A stretch of 64,000 nt of DNA from Pelodera strongyloides. Its lineage: Eukaryota > Nematoda > Chromadorea > Rhabditida > Rhabditidae. A program made the position numbers and the translations under genes. The stretch covers positions 1 through 64,000 of the forward strand of contig JAANDG010000454.1 in the NCBI GenBank assembly GCA_036852015.1. Direction: 5' to 3'. Under the pieces are notes generated by a model. That model was not told the origin of the DNA. It did not search any database and saw only the letters and a program-made list of their open reading frames with translations. Positions 1 to 10,489 of this stretch are shown here, in pieces. Every line of letters begins with the position of its first letter. Position 1 is the first letter of the stretch.

Positions 1-290
1 GGAGTACCGCAGCCGTGGGAGTGGGAAATAGGTAGCAGGGCTGGAGACGCTAGAAGATACAGGCCCTTTTATCATCCTTTGTCTATCACAACAATCTCTG
101 CACCTCCACCCTGTCACGCTATTTCCAAACTAGGTGCGGTACTCCAATTGTTTTATAGATTCGAGAGCTTTTTGAGCAAGCTCTCCTACCCGGGGAGAAA
201 AGGTAATTTATGTTATTTTGCATTGTGAAGGTATCCGGCCGACTATCAATAGAAAGCATTCAAAAGGTGCACAACCTAGTGAACCTATCC
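1..290. repeat. MITE-1, copy cut by the window start
   Basis: This is the right part of the same palindromic element that is complete at 2321-2800, 20653-21126 and 23552-24040. It carries the internal 'ggagtaccgcagccgtggga' segment and ends near 'gaacctatccc'. Only the portion inside the window can be seen. It is closest to the copy at 20653-21126, which is expected because 1-4300 and 20650-25560 are segmental duplicates. Confidence 0.75.
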
Positions 291-520
291 CAGAGGCCTA
301 TTTTAACTGAACTTTTTCATCTCGGAATCCCTCTCGGATGTTTCGAATGCATTGGTATTTTGCGCGCTAATCTTTTCGAATTCCATTTCGGAATCCATCT
401 CGAAAAAGCATCTCGGAAACCATTCGGAATGCTCTCGGAATGCATTTGGTATTTTAACTGCCAAAAAAGCCATCTCGGAATACGGAAAATTCCGAAAATT
501 TTGTCAGCTAGGAAAAGCGG
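291..520. repeat. TCTCGGAAT-rich short-repeat block upstream of copy A
   Basis: The motif (a/t)tctcggaat or ttcggaat recurs at least eight times with irregular spacing, between 'gcatttggtatttt' segments. The same block lies upstream of copy C at 21127-21360. It could be a promoter repeat or simple repeat decay; no function is shown by the sequence. Confidence 0.5.
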
Positions 521-1386
521 TTGTTCAGTGCGCTAAAGAGTCAGTAAAAAGAAGCATCTGTCTCTCCATGTTCGTCCAAATGGATAGTTCCTTTTCCAAC
601 CGATGTGCCTTCGCAAAAGAAGCATACTTATACATATACTTTTTGAAACGTATAAACACAAGATTATCAAATCTAACTAGTTCACAATTAGGAATGCAAG
701 AAGATATATTTACAAATCGATCTTTCCTTTGAATGTATGAATCACTCTGCAACGCGGAAGCTGTGCGCTCAGTTCGCCCGAATGTGCGATAAGATAAGGA
801 GCAATAAGGGAAGGGAAAATATTTTGGAAAATGCTCTCAAACAAGGACTCATTTTCACTGATTAGCTTTTAGGGAAGGAGTTTCAAGAAACTCGAGCGCT
901 TAGAATTGTTTCGAAAGAACGTAGTTACATTCTACAATTAATATCCGTTCTTATATTAAATATTCATTTCAAAGTGTGCGTATGTTTACTCAGATTTGAA
1001 AACAGTAATCAACCACTAAGTGCTCAATCAGATTAAAAAAATGATGTTAAACACTTGATGACTTGATTTTATTGAGCTCCGTTTATTATGAAAAATATTG
1101 TTGTAGAAACAATTTCTGTAGTGCTACCCAATTTGGTGTATTACGTACTAGAACATTCAGATGACGAAAGCCAGTTGCGTACTTTTTGCCTTATTTTGTT
1201 TCAAAATCTCTGTTCATGCGCTCGTTTCCCTTCTCACGATGTGTGAATTGTGAACTATTCACAAACAAAATGAAAAATATTATAAACTACGTCGTGTTGT
1301 TAATATACTATGCTCATTTGACTATATCGATAAGAACTTGGTTTTGTTGTCCGGTGCCTACTACCTTACTAACTACCTTTTTATAG
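521..1386. other. 5' flank of copy A, no gene supported
   Basis: This AT-rich flank is duplicated upstream of copies C, E, F and G. It ends in a good splice acceptor ('ctaactacctttttatag', AG at 1385-1386) just before the exon with the first ATG, so an upstream exon probably exists. A candidate stretch around 730-960 is open in copies C (21584-21832) and F (55856-56101) but carries stops here, so I do not call it coding. Confidence 0.4.
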
Positions 1387-1394
1387 AATCGCCA

Positions 1395-4307
1395 ATGAAA
1401 TGGCTAGAGGAATTTGGATGCGATACTTGCGGAGTGAAATTTGTCAACAAAGCAGTGGAAGATGGAGCGGGCAACTTTTTGGGCCGGGCATTTCGGGGCA
1501 TTTTTGCCTGTCAGAAGTGCTGCCGATTTCGTTGCAGAAAATGTTTTGATTCCCAGTCAGCTTGCAATTGCGGGAATTGGATGGAATATTATTTTACGTT
1601 TAATGTATTGATTGCTCTACTCCATTGTCCTGTCGAAGAACTAAAACTGATCGATATTCGAGTTGTCACTTCGTCGGCGTGTCACGGATGCAGATCGAAG
1701 GGAGATTTGTATCGATTTTTCTTCCACAACATAATATGTCAGAATTGTACGATCCGCAATGATCAGAAACACCATTGGCCCATAACTTGCTCTTTGGAAC
1801 ACTGGTTTTTGAAAATTATGGATGAAGTTCCTTGTCTCAAAGTTACCGTTACTGAGCTAAGGGAAGCTCGTTTATCAATAAAGATGATCTGCCCAAAATG
1901 CACTGCTAATGGTAAGGATTATGACTTTGTGAATACGGAATTGTTGGAGTGCAAGAATTGCGATTCTTCCTGGAATTTCAAGTGTGATTGCATGTATGTA
2001 TTTTGGCAGATTCTAGTGGATATTCTGTCCTTTTCCAAAAATCAGCTAACACTTCTAACATATTCAAAATGGTTGGACGCATTCAGTTGTTCTCAGTGCA
2101 GGGGTGAACAACATGAGACGCTCATGAAGTCGTTCTTTGTGGAAGTAAGCAAAAACGAAGCAATACCTCTTCACACCCTCTTCAAGCAAAACGTGCCGGA
2201 ATCTACCACAGCATCTATTTCGCTCGGGCAGTTTTTACTTGAAGAGACCAGCGGCAGAAATGCCTCAACCACAACCAGCCCAAGCAACAACTACCCGCAA
2301 CTTTCAAGGTACGCAATTATTTAAAGGGATGGTTCACCTCGAATTGCACCTTTTTTTATAATTTCTGTTGATAGTATGACGTATGACCTATGACGGTCAA
2401 AATGCGAAAATTGCAGTAAATTTCCTTTGCTCCCCGAGTAGGAGAGCTTGCTCAAAAAAAGCTAAACTACCTCGATCTATAAAACAATTGGAGTACCGCA
2501 GCCATGTATGTGGGAAATAGCGCAGCCGGGCTGGAGACCTAGAAAATACAGGCCCTTTTATCATCCTCTGTCTATCACAACTATATCTGCACCTCCAGTC
2601 CTCCTGCGCTATTTCCCACATACCATGGCTGCGGTACCCCAATTGTTTTATAGATTCGAGGTAGTTTAGCTTTTTTTGAGCAAGCTCTCCTACTACGGGG
2701 AGCAAAGGAAATTACTGCAATTTTCGCATTTTGACCGTCATAGGTCATACTATCACATAATTATAAAAAAGGTGCAATTCGAGGTGACCTATCCCTTTAA
2801 ATATTTATCCTGTGATTCGTAAAGAGGTAACTTAACTCTGGTTCACTGCATTTATTTAAACAAATTTAGCAAAACAGAGTTTCCTACCCTTGAGCGTTGG
2901 ACAGTAAAAAAGAAAGACATTTTTATGGACCTGTTTAACTGTTTCTAATTAAAACAATTTCACAAATTAAAGATATGCTTAATTCAAAAACATGCAGTTG
3001 GCAAGCGTTGAGGCTCCCACGTATTTTACTTTACTCAGGAAACGTCCCAGATTGGAAATGTCAGAAAGCCCAGGGACTTCACTTCTGGAGTCTCGCAAAG
3101 TGGTCCATCTCACCGTTAATTCTCTTGATACAAGGGATCCGTCGAATTATGGAAACATCTCCACAATGGACACAGGCGAGAAACCAAATGAGGCGACAAA
3201 GATAAAGTAAGTTAAGAGTACAGACACGCGATATAACATGCTGGTAAAGCATTGAGTGAATAATAAATACGCGAGAAATTGTAGGGTTCTCAAGTTCCAG
3301 AGGTTGTCGGAGAGTTTTTTGAACCGTTTAATCTGCTTGTTTTTTTTGTGATCCTTTAAAATAGTTTAGGTGTAAATGTGGCCGAGTGGATGACTTGAAG
3401 GACACGTTTTATTGTCGGACTTCTTCCGAACACGAGATATGTTCCCTTTGTGTGCTGCGAAAACATAAGATACACCAAACTGAAGAAGCAATGAACTGGA
3501 GCATTATGGGAATTGTTGGCAAGCACTCAGAGAAGAATTTGAAGAAAATTCATGCCTGGGCTGAAGAATACCGACAAGTGAACAGCGAGGTGAGCACTAC
3601 TCTGTAAAAAGTCATGTCTTTCATCAAGTCAAGCACGGTCTTGCAGAGAAACTAATAGTAAACGGACTTTCATGACGCCAATAGCTTGGGTTTCTGGTTC
3701 TTTCTGACTACAGTATCTTGTGAAACTGTTTCTGTAAAAACTCCTAGTCCCGTACTTGAGTGTAGTTTTCTTGTGCGAAACTCGAACGTTCGGCACCTGA
3801 AAATAATCAAACCCGTTTTAAGAGGTAGAACTGCTAATATTTTCCCTGATAATTTTCATTGTAGTCGAAAGAGAACTATCGGCAATTGTGTGAGCTTCTG
3901 GGTGTTGTTTATAAAAGGGCCTCAACTTGTGGAGACATTGAACGATGTGGAGAAATACTCTCGAAATGTGATATCACTAGAGTCGACTATCGCATCAAAC
4001 ACCTTCTGCACTCAATGAAAAAGGTAAGCTTCACTTTAAAAAAATCGTTTACGCTTTCAATATGCCCTCCATTATGCAAGAGTGTTGCAATACATTTTCA
4101 AAATGGACTTATTATTTGTCCCACAGAAGTCCAGAGTAGACGGCAACGAGTTCTAGATGACGAATTGTTCGGCGTCTTCTTCGGTCTTGGTCCAGTAGGA
4201 TATGCGCAATAGGTCGACTAAGAAAGTTTGAGGCTTTTCTGTATTTTATTTTCATTTAGTCTAACGATGAAATCAAGGAGTTCCGCAAGGTGCTAGAGAA
4301 TATCTGA
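1395..4307 (+). CDS. Cys-rich B-box-like zinc-finger protein, family copy A
   Basis: Multi-exon gene. Exon 1 1395-2308 begins with ATG (MKWLEEFGCDTC) and has about ten CxxC or CxC pairs over roughly 305 residues. Exon 2 lies near 2992-3206, exon 3 is 3370-3589, exon 4 3865-4023, exon 5 about 4127-4212 and exon 6 4260-4307 (ends KVLENI). Exons 2 to 4 join in frame: exon 2 to 3 gives K-C-K-C-G, and exon 3 to 4 is phase 0. The exon 1 to 2 and exon 4 to 5 phases are not resolved, so the start of exon 2 is uncertain. Exon 3 resembles a B-box, but one Cys is Ser (CRTSSE). The last codon of exon 5 is TAG where copies C and D have TAT, which would end the protein 16 codons early. MITE-1 lies in intron 1. 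Likely role: zinc-binding, possibly TRIM-like scaffold (inference). Confidence 0.7.
2321..2800. mobile_element. MITE-1 with TTAA target duplication, in intron 1 of copy A
   Basis: The element starts TTAA-AGGGATGGTTCACC and ends GGTGACCTATCCC-TTTAA, and almost its whole length is an inverted repeat around the 'gcgctatttcccacatacc' core. Copies E (near 51348) and F (near 57455) have the same intron without it, which gives an empty site 'attatttaaaaattt'. TTAA targets and AGGG-type ends suggest a piggyBac-like source (inference). There is no coding capacity. Confidence 0.85.
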
Positions 4308-4672
4308 GGCACAATGTCGAAAGTTTGACGTGCCCAGAAGAAGATCAACAAAATACATAAGTACCATTTCTCTCATAACAGGCTGATACTTTGGGGAATC
4401 GGCTAAAGTTCAGTATAACAATCTAACACATGCTTCTTTTTCGAAAATATTTTGCCACAAATCGTACGATGGAGTATGTTTATAGGTGTATTTTCTGTAG
4501 TGTTTTTAATTTTATTTATATTCATAAGCCTATAATGGGGTGTTCTCATCATCTTATCATCGGTCCAGTGTAGCTTTGCTTTATTGCAATGTTTTAAGGC
4601 TTGCAGTGTATCATATCAATTGTGCAACAGTACCTTGTTTATTTTACTTATTTGCTGTTTAAAGATTATATA

Positions 4673-4710
<38 letters not shown>

Positions 4711-4750
4711 TATATATATATCTTATTTTTTTTATTCTTTACTCTTCTAT

Positions 4751-4804
<54 letters not shown>

Positions 4805-5390
4805 CTCATGCTGTCATAAATAAAAATTCTGCTTACTCGGTCTTTGGTAGCCTACTAACCAACTAACCTTATCTGTTTATATTGTCTAGTTTACAGAAAT
4901 AAACATCTCAATTGTTAATTCGGATACTTTGATGTTTCATTCGAATATTACCTTTTTATTGTTCATTTCCCTTCCTTGGTTATTAGTGTAAGCGCAGACT
5001 CTTTTTTGAACAATTAATTTTAGAGATAAGGTTCCGAGTTGTCCATCCAGGTGACTACACTGATAATAAATTTTGCAAATGATTGTTGGAAACGGATCCC
5101 AGCATTACTTTTTGTATGTATTTTGGGGCGTTGATGACGACTCCTTGATAATAGCACTTGGAACTTTGGAATTGTGCAAATTCTTCTTTTTTCGTTCTGG
5201 ATTCTAGCATTATTTCTTTAACTGTGTGTTTGTTTGCACGCCCGTTCATTGAAAGAGGAGGACGGGCAACGTTGTTCAAACTAGGCAAAAAAGGCAAAAA
5301 AAATACCAGGCAAAAAATCCAACACAATTTTCAAACCTATTCAACAATTTTTTACGCGGCTTCCAAATTACTTATCCTTTTAGATATTAC
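4308..5390. other. Intergenic stretch with low-complexity core
   Basis: The first 150 bases are the downstream flank of copy A. After this come a (TA)n tract at about 4676-4721 and an uninterrupted poly-T run of about 52 bases at 4753-4804. The rest, 4805-5390, is AT-rich without a convincing ORF. Confidence 0.6.
4676..4804. repeat. (TA)n microsatellite and poly-T run
   Basis: Two TA runs separated by a short break are followed by T-rich sequence and about 52 consecutive T. The length of such a run is error-prone in any assembly. Confidence 0.9.
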
Positions 5391-5765
5391 TCCCTTTCGT
5401 CCTACGTGGAATCAAGCAAACGCGTAAAATTCGAAGACTTTTTGAGCAGTTTGGCACCTGAAGTTGGTCGTGAGGCGTAGTATTCTGCAAGACACCGGCA
5501 CAAATTATGCGGAATTGGTTGCTAAAACGATAAATTTGTGTCCACTTACTACAATACAACTACAGCACACGCAACTGAACAAAGCACCAAGTTTGTGTAC
5601 GACACCGATTTCATGGACCCCAATGATTATGACGACCCGGAGGGAGGATTTGCAGAATTTAATGAGTACAACCACTTTCAACACTGAATCTATGAGTCTT
5701 GACTAATTATTTGTGGTTATAGTTTGCTGCGCATATCCAAATAAAGTTGTTCCTTTGAATGTTTA
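5391..5765 (+). other. Possible 3' end of an unidentified host gene
   Basis: A splice-acceptor-like 'tatccttttag' precedes an open stretch reading YYSLSSYVESSKRVKFEDFL and ending in a stop near 5481. A second, shifted frame, about 5536-5668, reads FVSTYYNTTT, then TDFMDPNDYDDPEGGFAEFN, and a stop. An AATAAA signal lies at about 5741. The two frames cannot be joined without an unseen splice or a frameshift, so this is either the last exons of a gene or a decayed pseudogene. I do not recognise the product. Confidence 0.3.
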
Positions 5766-5769
5766 TATG

Positions 5770-6055
5770 AGTCGATATGTCAATGATCAGCAGAGTAAGG
5801 AAGGCTATTTGTCATGCTACGTCAATTATATGGCAATCTGGCAATAGTTCAAGTATGTGAGCCTCGTGTCTTAATCTGCGATATAAAAGTTACAAGTATT
5901 ATTATTGTGCTTGTCTTCCTTTATTCCTAATGATTCCAAGAACATGAATGTTTTGGTCAACTTCGGCTGCACATCTCGATTGGAACTCTGTGTCTTAATT
6001 CATAATTGGCATTATTTGAGCCCATTTAGGTTCTTTTTTTAGGGATTTACATGCG
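5770..6055. repeat. Interspersed repeat R, left half (interrupted by the Pao element)
   Basis: Reverse-complement similarity to about 53780-54320, for example 'cggctgcacatctcgattgg' and 'gcccatttaggttctttttt'. The repeat continues beyond the Pao insertion at 11815-11960. The copy near 53780 is uninterrupted and serves as the empty site. Confidence 0.75.
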
Positions 6056-6060
6056 ACACC

Positions 6061-6818
6061 TGTATTGCAGGCACCGTCCTGCTATACTTGTTGTGTGCTG
6101 TTGTGTTGCAATAAAGACCGAGAATAGAAATGGCTTTATCGAAATACCACAAATCTACGGAGATTGGGTTCGCGCCCGCAGGCAGATCACCAATTTCTCC
6201 GTAGCCGCACGATTAATACAGCGAAACTCTAGGATCGCGCCCGCAGGCAGATCACTAGAGTTGTACAAAATGAAGGGGAGGCAAGGAGGCCTCAGGAGCT
6301 CGGGAGACCACTAGGTTCACGCCCGCAGGCAGATCACTAGTGGGTTGAAGAACGATTGGATGTATCGCTGGATGGAATGATCCGCCATATCATTGGCTCC
6401 TGTGGTATCCTTATATAGGAAAGGGGCGGAGCTTAATGATACTCTCTAACAGTCTTGGATATAATATTTAAGTTACTATTTAAGTTACTTAACTACCTGC
6501 GTCTTTTATCCCTAATATTTTCTCTGCATCTTGCGACACTCCTATGATCTTACACTATATAGGGTGCGTGGGAATAAATTAGTCGGATACTCCTAATTTG
6601 CATGTTATTTTCCCTATGTGTACTTTACACAAAAGCCGAGGAGGCAAAAAATAGTTCAAAAAGGTTCAATAAAATGTCCAAGAAATTTGAATACTTGTCA
6701 AGGACAAGTTGAGAAATATAAAAGAAATAATAAGTATTAACAAGAAATATAAGGATAAAACCAGAATTATATGCCTTAAGATATATAAATGGGTTAATAC
6801 TTAAAAGTGCGTAGCACA
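6061..6818 (-). repeat. 3' LTR of the Pao-type element
   Basis: This 758-bp LTR starts TGTATTGCAG on the plus strand and ends GTAGCACA. It differs from its partner at a few positions, including one base in the third hairpin loop and a shorter T run. Confidence 0.9.
6155..6343. promoter_or_regulatory. Three stem-loops with one shared loop, 3' LTR
   Basis: Hairpins at 6155-6204, 6225-6262 and 6308-6343 have unrelated stems (CTACGGAGATTGG with CCAATTTCTCCGTAG; AACTCTAG with CTAGAGTT; CCACTAG with CTAGTGG). Each displays nearly the same 22-nt loop, whose core is CGCCCGCAGGCAGATCA. Inside the loop GCC and GGC can form a further short stem. Paired changes between stems with a constant loop are the mark of a selected RNA or DNA structure. 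Confidence 0.75.
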
Positions 6819-6959
6819 CTCCGCCCCCGGGAAAATGGGTGAATGAGGGAAAAAATTGCGCTACAACAAAAGACAAAGTACAAAAATTCGCACATCAACA
6901 AATTGCACAAAAAATTAGTACAGTGATGAAAATTAAGAAAACAAGCAAAACAGCATCAT

Positions 6960-9900
6960 TCAATCCGGATCCTCGAATGGTGGCCGCACAACGTGGCGGC
7001 CATCTTCAGATGCAGTTGTTTCCTTTAGATGTAACCACGGACACGGACGCTCGTCTATAGTATTTTCGGGAACTTCGCTGATCCCACGTGACTCTACTGA
7101 GCTCCGCTTCTCGTCATACTTGTCCATCTCGTGGTGAACGATTCCTATGGCAGCTGGGACGGTTCTTGAGATCGAGAAATTCTCCACTCGTCCGGTGCCG
7201 ATATTTGATTCAACGTAGTGGGAGTCTCCTATCGGCTTGCTGGAAGATCGCTTCCCGAGGTCGCATGGTGATCTGTCGTCGAAGGTCACTTCTAGTGTGG
7301 GAACTTCTCTGATCAGCGCCTCAATTTGGATTGGTTTGCGGATCGTCCGAAAACTGTTGACGATCGTATCCAAATGATTGACGTCCAGTAGACGATCGAA
7401 GCCATTCTTCTGGTGGATATACGGATGGATGCTCGGGTCCATTGTCCGTTCAATCGGCCCTCCAAAGGTCACTGGTGGGCGGAAGCGTGGGGCAGACATA
7501 GAAATGTCGCCCGGCTGTGATCCATTGCGCACGGCCGTGGCGCAGATGAGCTTCGAGACATAGTCGCGGCCTTTCTTCATTGGGTTTTTGCAGTCTCGGC
7601 CCATGTGTCCTGTACGGCGGCAGTTAAAGCAGCGGATCTGACTCTTCTTCTTTGGAGCCCTCCCGTACTCGGTGAAGATAGGTTTCTGCCTCGATCGGCT
7701 AGCAGCATGGCTAGCAGTATCTTGAGGAACCAGGGGTCGACATTGACCAGCAGCAGAAGCAGCATACCCAGAAGACTGAAATTGTCGTTTCTTCCTTGGA
7801 AAGGGTAGCTTCCCAATGGCCATGTTTCTTCCACTGGAGTGTCTTCCTAAATCCTGTCCGCATGCCGCAATCGAGAACATAGCGGTCGCGGATGGCTGGT
7901 GGTCGTTCTCCTCCAACGTACTAGCCATGGGGTCTTCATGCTTGACCCGGAGGATTTTGGCGTTCCTGTTATGGGTGAGGGTTGGACCGTTGTACTGCGT
8001 AGAAGTCTTCTCGCAGCGCTCGGCGGTGGACTGGGTTGCTGGTGAAATTCCAGGAACCTCCTTTTTCTGCTTCTTCCTTTTCTTTTGGAACTGCTTATTT
8101 GCAGCAAAATTGACTGCCGAGAAGTGGCAGTCGCTCGAATGAAGGGCTTTCTTTCCAGATGCGCATATCTCCAGAACATCAGTGCCCATTGTCGACGAAC
8201 TTTTGACGTAGTGAGTGGATTCAGAGGTTATCTTCTCCACCTTCCTTGACCTCTGCGGCGGCTGCCGATTTTGAGGGATCGCTACGTTTGCCATACTTAC
8301 TTCCATATACCCAGGGTCCGTGATGATCACATCTCCACCCACGGTTGGAAGCCGAAGATTTCCAGAAGGAAGATATTCAACAGATGCCCAGTCGCAAATC
8401 TTAATCATCGCTCCCAGGCCGATGATGACGTCAGGACACAAGTCGGTTTTTCCTCCGACCTTGTAGACTGTTCTTCCGCCATTATTGTGAATGTACTCGA
8501 AGTCATCCTGGGAGGGTGGAGTCGTCGTCAGCATTGTCTCGATTGCGGGAGTGATCAACGCCTTTACTTCGTACTCCATATCCTTGGCTCCGATCCGCAG
8601 AGCCACTTCCTCGAACTGCTTTCGGGAACTTGAATCAAAGGTTTGCAAGTAAAGCGTCCGAGTACGCAGAGTTGGGAGTTGAAGTCTCTTGGCCGCCTCC
8701 GCTGTTATGAACGTCCAGGAGCATCCTGTGTCGTAGAACGCACTCACTTCATGAATCCGATGGGTCCCTCGAATAGGAAGCCTGCCCACAATCATGTGTG
8801 AGCCCGCAGAAAGTGCTGCGGTGGCGTCCTCCTCGGACCCCTTTTCCGGTTCGTTCTCGTTGACAAGATGTGGGGTAGGATTCTCAGCATCTCTCTTCAG
8901 CTTCTTCCTCTTGGGACGCTTCTTCTTTCGCGGTACCATCGGGACAGCAGCAGAGGCAGTGGCGTTGCTCCGAAATCCGTAACAGAGACCCACGTGGTGA
9001 GGTCCATTGCACTTCTGGCAGACTGCCTTGCAGGACGGGCTCGAATGATCCGTGTTGGAGCATCGGAAACATCTCATCTGGGATCTGAATGCCTCACGTC
9101 GATCCGCGTGTGCCAAGCCGCAGTCCTCCGGGTTGTGATTCTGGTCACACATAAAGCACTTCCCAGTCGACCCCTCCCTCTCAGCCTGTGGGGCTGGTGT
9201 TCCTCCACCAGGCTCCGGCGGTGCTCGGGGCGCCGCATTTCCGGCTGGTTGTGGCTCTATTGACTGCCGGTTACCACTCTGGGGGCCCCTGCCATCGTCC
9301 TTTCTATTCGAGCGGCCTTCATCCTTGTGAAATGGACGAGTGTCCTCTCTGCGAAACGTGCCCGAATCTTGGCGGTCCGAGGTGTTCCAAACCTCCTCTG
9401 GTCCGGTCACTGTGAGTTGTGAAGAAAGCCTTTCCTTGATCTCCAGGTAGTTTATGGCGGCTTGAATCATTTTGAACAGATTCTCCGCGGTCACTGGTCC
9501 TGGTTGCAGTACTCGAGCTTCCACCACTCTATCGATGATCTCTGCTGGAAATTTCCTCGTCAGAATGTCCAGGAAGGGCTGGCTGTCGACGGGTTCTTCA
9601 GCCGTGCGTAGCTGCTGCACGTAGTCCTCGATCTGAGCCAATTGCACTCCCGACTTGGACGGAGAGCATCGCTTCAGCATTGTGATTTTCTTCATCAGTT
9701 CCTCTCGAAGAACTTCGTTGGATCCGAATCGGTTCTTCAGTAGTTCAACCGATCGTCGGTATCCATCTTCGGTGAATGGTTGACTTCGTATCATGGTCAG
9801 CGCGTTTCCCCTCAGCAGAGTCCTCAGGTACTGCTGCTTTCCGGGTGCCGCCATCGCCTGATTACGATCAACTGCCTGTTCAAATGCGCTCCAGAACTCG

Positions 9901-10421
9901 GCGAATCTCGCCACTTCCCCGTCGAATGTGGGGAGGGCAATTTCTGGCAGTCGGAACGTGCTGGCTGCCGGCGCCGGTGCGCGAGCAGGTTCAGGTGTGT
10001 TGCCTCTCGACGGAGTTGCAGATGCCTGCCTTCGAACCTCGCTGGAAATTCTTTGCTGCGTTGCCAGCTCCTCGAGACGCTCGATGAGTTCGAAGTCCAG
10101 ATTCTCGCAGGCCGATTCTGCCGTTTCCACTCGTTGAGCATATTCATCCGTGGCTTTGGACTGAGCGTCGTCGTCTTCGTTCGTGATTTCGAACAGCTCA
10201 TCCATCTTCTGCCTTAGAGAACTCAGCGACTTCTCGATAATCGCACGACCGCCATTGATTCTCCGACGGCGGTTCTCGATGTAGACCAGCAGGCCTGTTC
10301 CGTCCTGTGGAAATACGGGCCGTTCGTCTGCCAGCGCTCGCAAGTCCGTAACCAACTTCTCCAGACTCGTCAGTGACGTTGTGACTGCCCTTTTCTTGCT
10401 CGTCATCTTAACGGACGCCAT
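6960..10421 (-). CDS. Gag-protease polyprotein, BEL/Pao type, RT absent
   Basis: This ORF of 1153 codons has no internal stop. Residues about 154-340 match the DUF1759-type gag region (FRLPEIALPTFDGEV...FWSAFEQAV). Zinc-knuckle-like Cys/His clusters lie near 421 (CFMCDQNHNPEDC), 450 (CFRCSNTDHSSPSC) and 467 (CQKCNGPHHVGLC). A retroviral-type aspartic protease follows, with active site DTGCSWTFI near 563 and DVIIGLGAM near 663 (DUF1758/A16-like). An uncommon downstream part holds another canonical CCHC knuckle, CFNCRRTGHMGRDC, near 930 and a tail with no RT motif. Autonomous Pao proteins continue into RT, RNase H and integrase, so this is a deleted or recombined derivative. The start MASVKMTSKK lies downstream of the minisatellite at 10490-10920. 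Confidence 0.85.
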   Translation of the reverse strand: MASVKMTSKKRAVTTSLTSLEKLVTDLRALADERPVFPQDGTGLLVYIENRRRRINGGRAIIEKSLSSLRQKMDELFEITNEDDDAQSKATDEYAQRVETAESACENLDFELIERLEELATQQRISSEVRRQASATPSRGNTPEPARAPAPAASTFRLPEIALPTFDGEVARFAEFWSAFEQAVDRNQAMAAPGKQQYLRTLLRGNALTMIRSQPFTEDGYRRSVELLKNRFGSNEVLREELMKKITMLKRCSPSKSGVQLAQIEDYVQQLRTAEEPVDSQPFLDILTRKFPAEIIDRVVEARVLQPGPVTAENLFKMIQAAINYLEIKERLSSQLTVTGPEEVWNTSDRQDSGTFRREDTRPFHKDEGRSNRKDDGRGPQSGNRQSIEPQPAGNAAPRAPPEPGGGTPAPQAEREGSTGKCFMCDQNHNPEDCGLAHADRREAFRSQMRCFRCSNTDHSSPSCKAVCQKCNGPHHVGLCYGFRSNATASAAVPMVPRKKKRPKRKKLKRDAENPTPHLVNENEPEKGSEEDATAALSAGSHMIVGRLPIRGTHRIHEVSAFYDTGCSWTFITAEAAKRLQLPTLRTRTLYLQTFDSSSRKQFEEVALRIGAKDMEYEVKALITPAIETMLTTTPPSQDDFEYIHNNGGRTVYKVGGKTDLCPDVIIGLGAMIKICDWASVEYLPSGNLRLPTVGGDVIITDPGYMEVSMANVAIPQNRQPPQRSRKVEKITSESTHYVKSSSTMGTDVLEICASGKKALHSSDCHFSAVNFAANKQFQKKRKKQKKEVPGISPATQSTAERCEKTSTQYNGPTLTHNRNAKILRVKHEDPMASTLEENDHQPSATAMFSIAACGQDLGRHSSGRNMAIGKLPFPRKKRQFQSSGYAASAAGQCRPLVPQDTASHAASRSRQKPIFTEYGRAPKKKSQIRCFNCRRTGHMGRDCKNPMKKGRDYVSKLICATAVRNGSQPGDISMSAPRFRPPVTFGGPIERTMDPSIHPYIHQKNGFDRLLDVNHLDTIVNSFRTIRKPIQIEALIREVPTLEVTFDDRSPCDLGKRSSSKPIGDSHYVESNIGTGRVENFSISRTVPAAIGIVHHEMDKYDEKRSSVESRGISEVPENTIDERPCPWLHLKETTASEDGRHVVRPPFEDPD

Positions 10422-10489
10422 ATCGAATAGTGACGGTCCTCTGAGACGAGCAGGTGTGGCGGACGACGTTTTGCCTTCCAGTCAAGGAC

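Noticed and set aside
525..752. 75-codon antisense frame, also at 21372 and partly at 55648
   Set aside because: It lies in a duplicated flank, diverges by frameshift in copy F, and has no start context or family signal.
3371..3607. Separate small gene starting MDDLKD
   Set aside because: The frame is open upstream of that Met through the acceptor and joins exon 2 in phase, so it is an internal exon.
4601..4819. 72-codon frame ending in poly-Phe
   Set aside because: It is the TA microsatellite and the T run.
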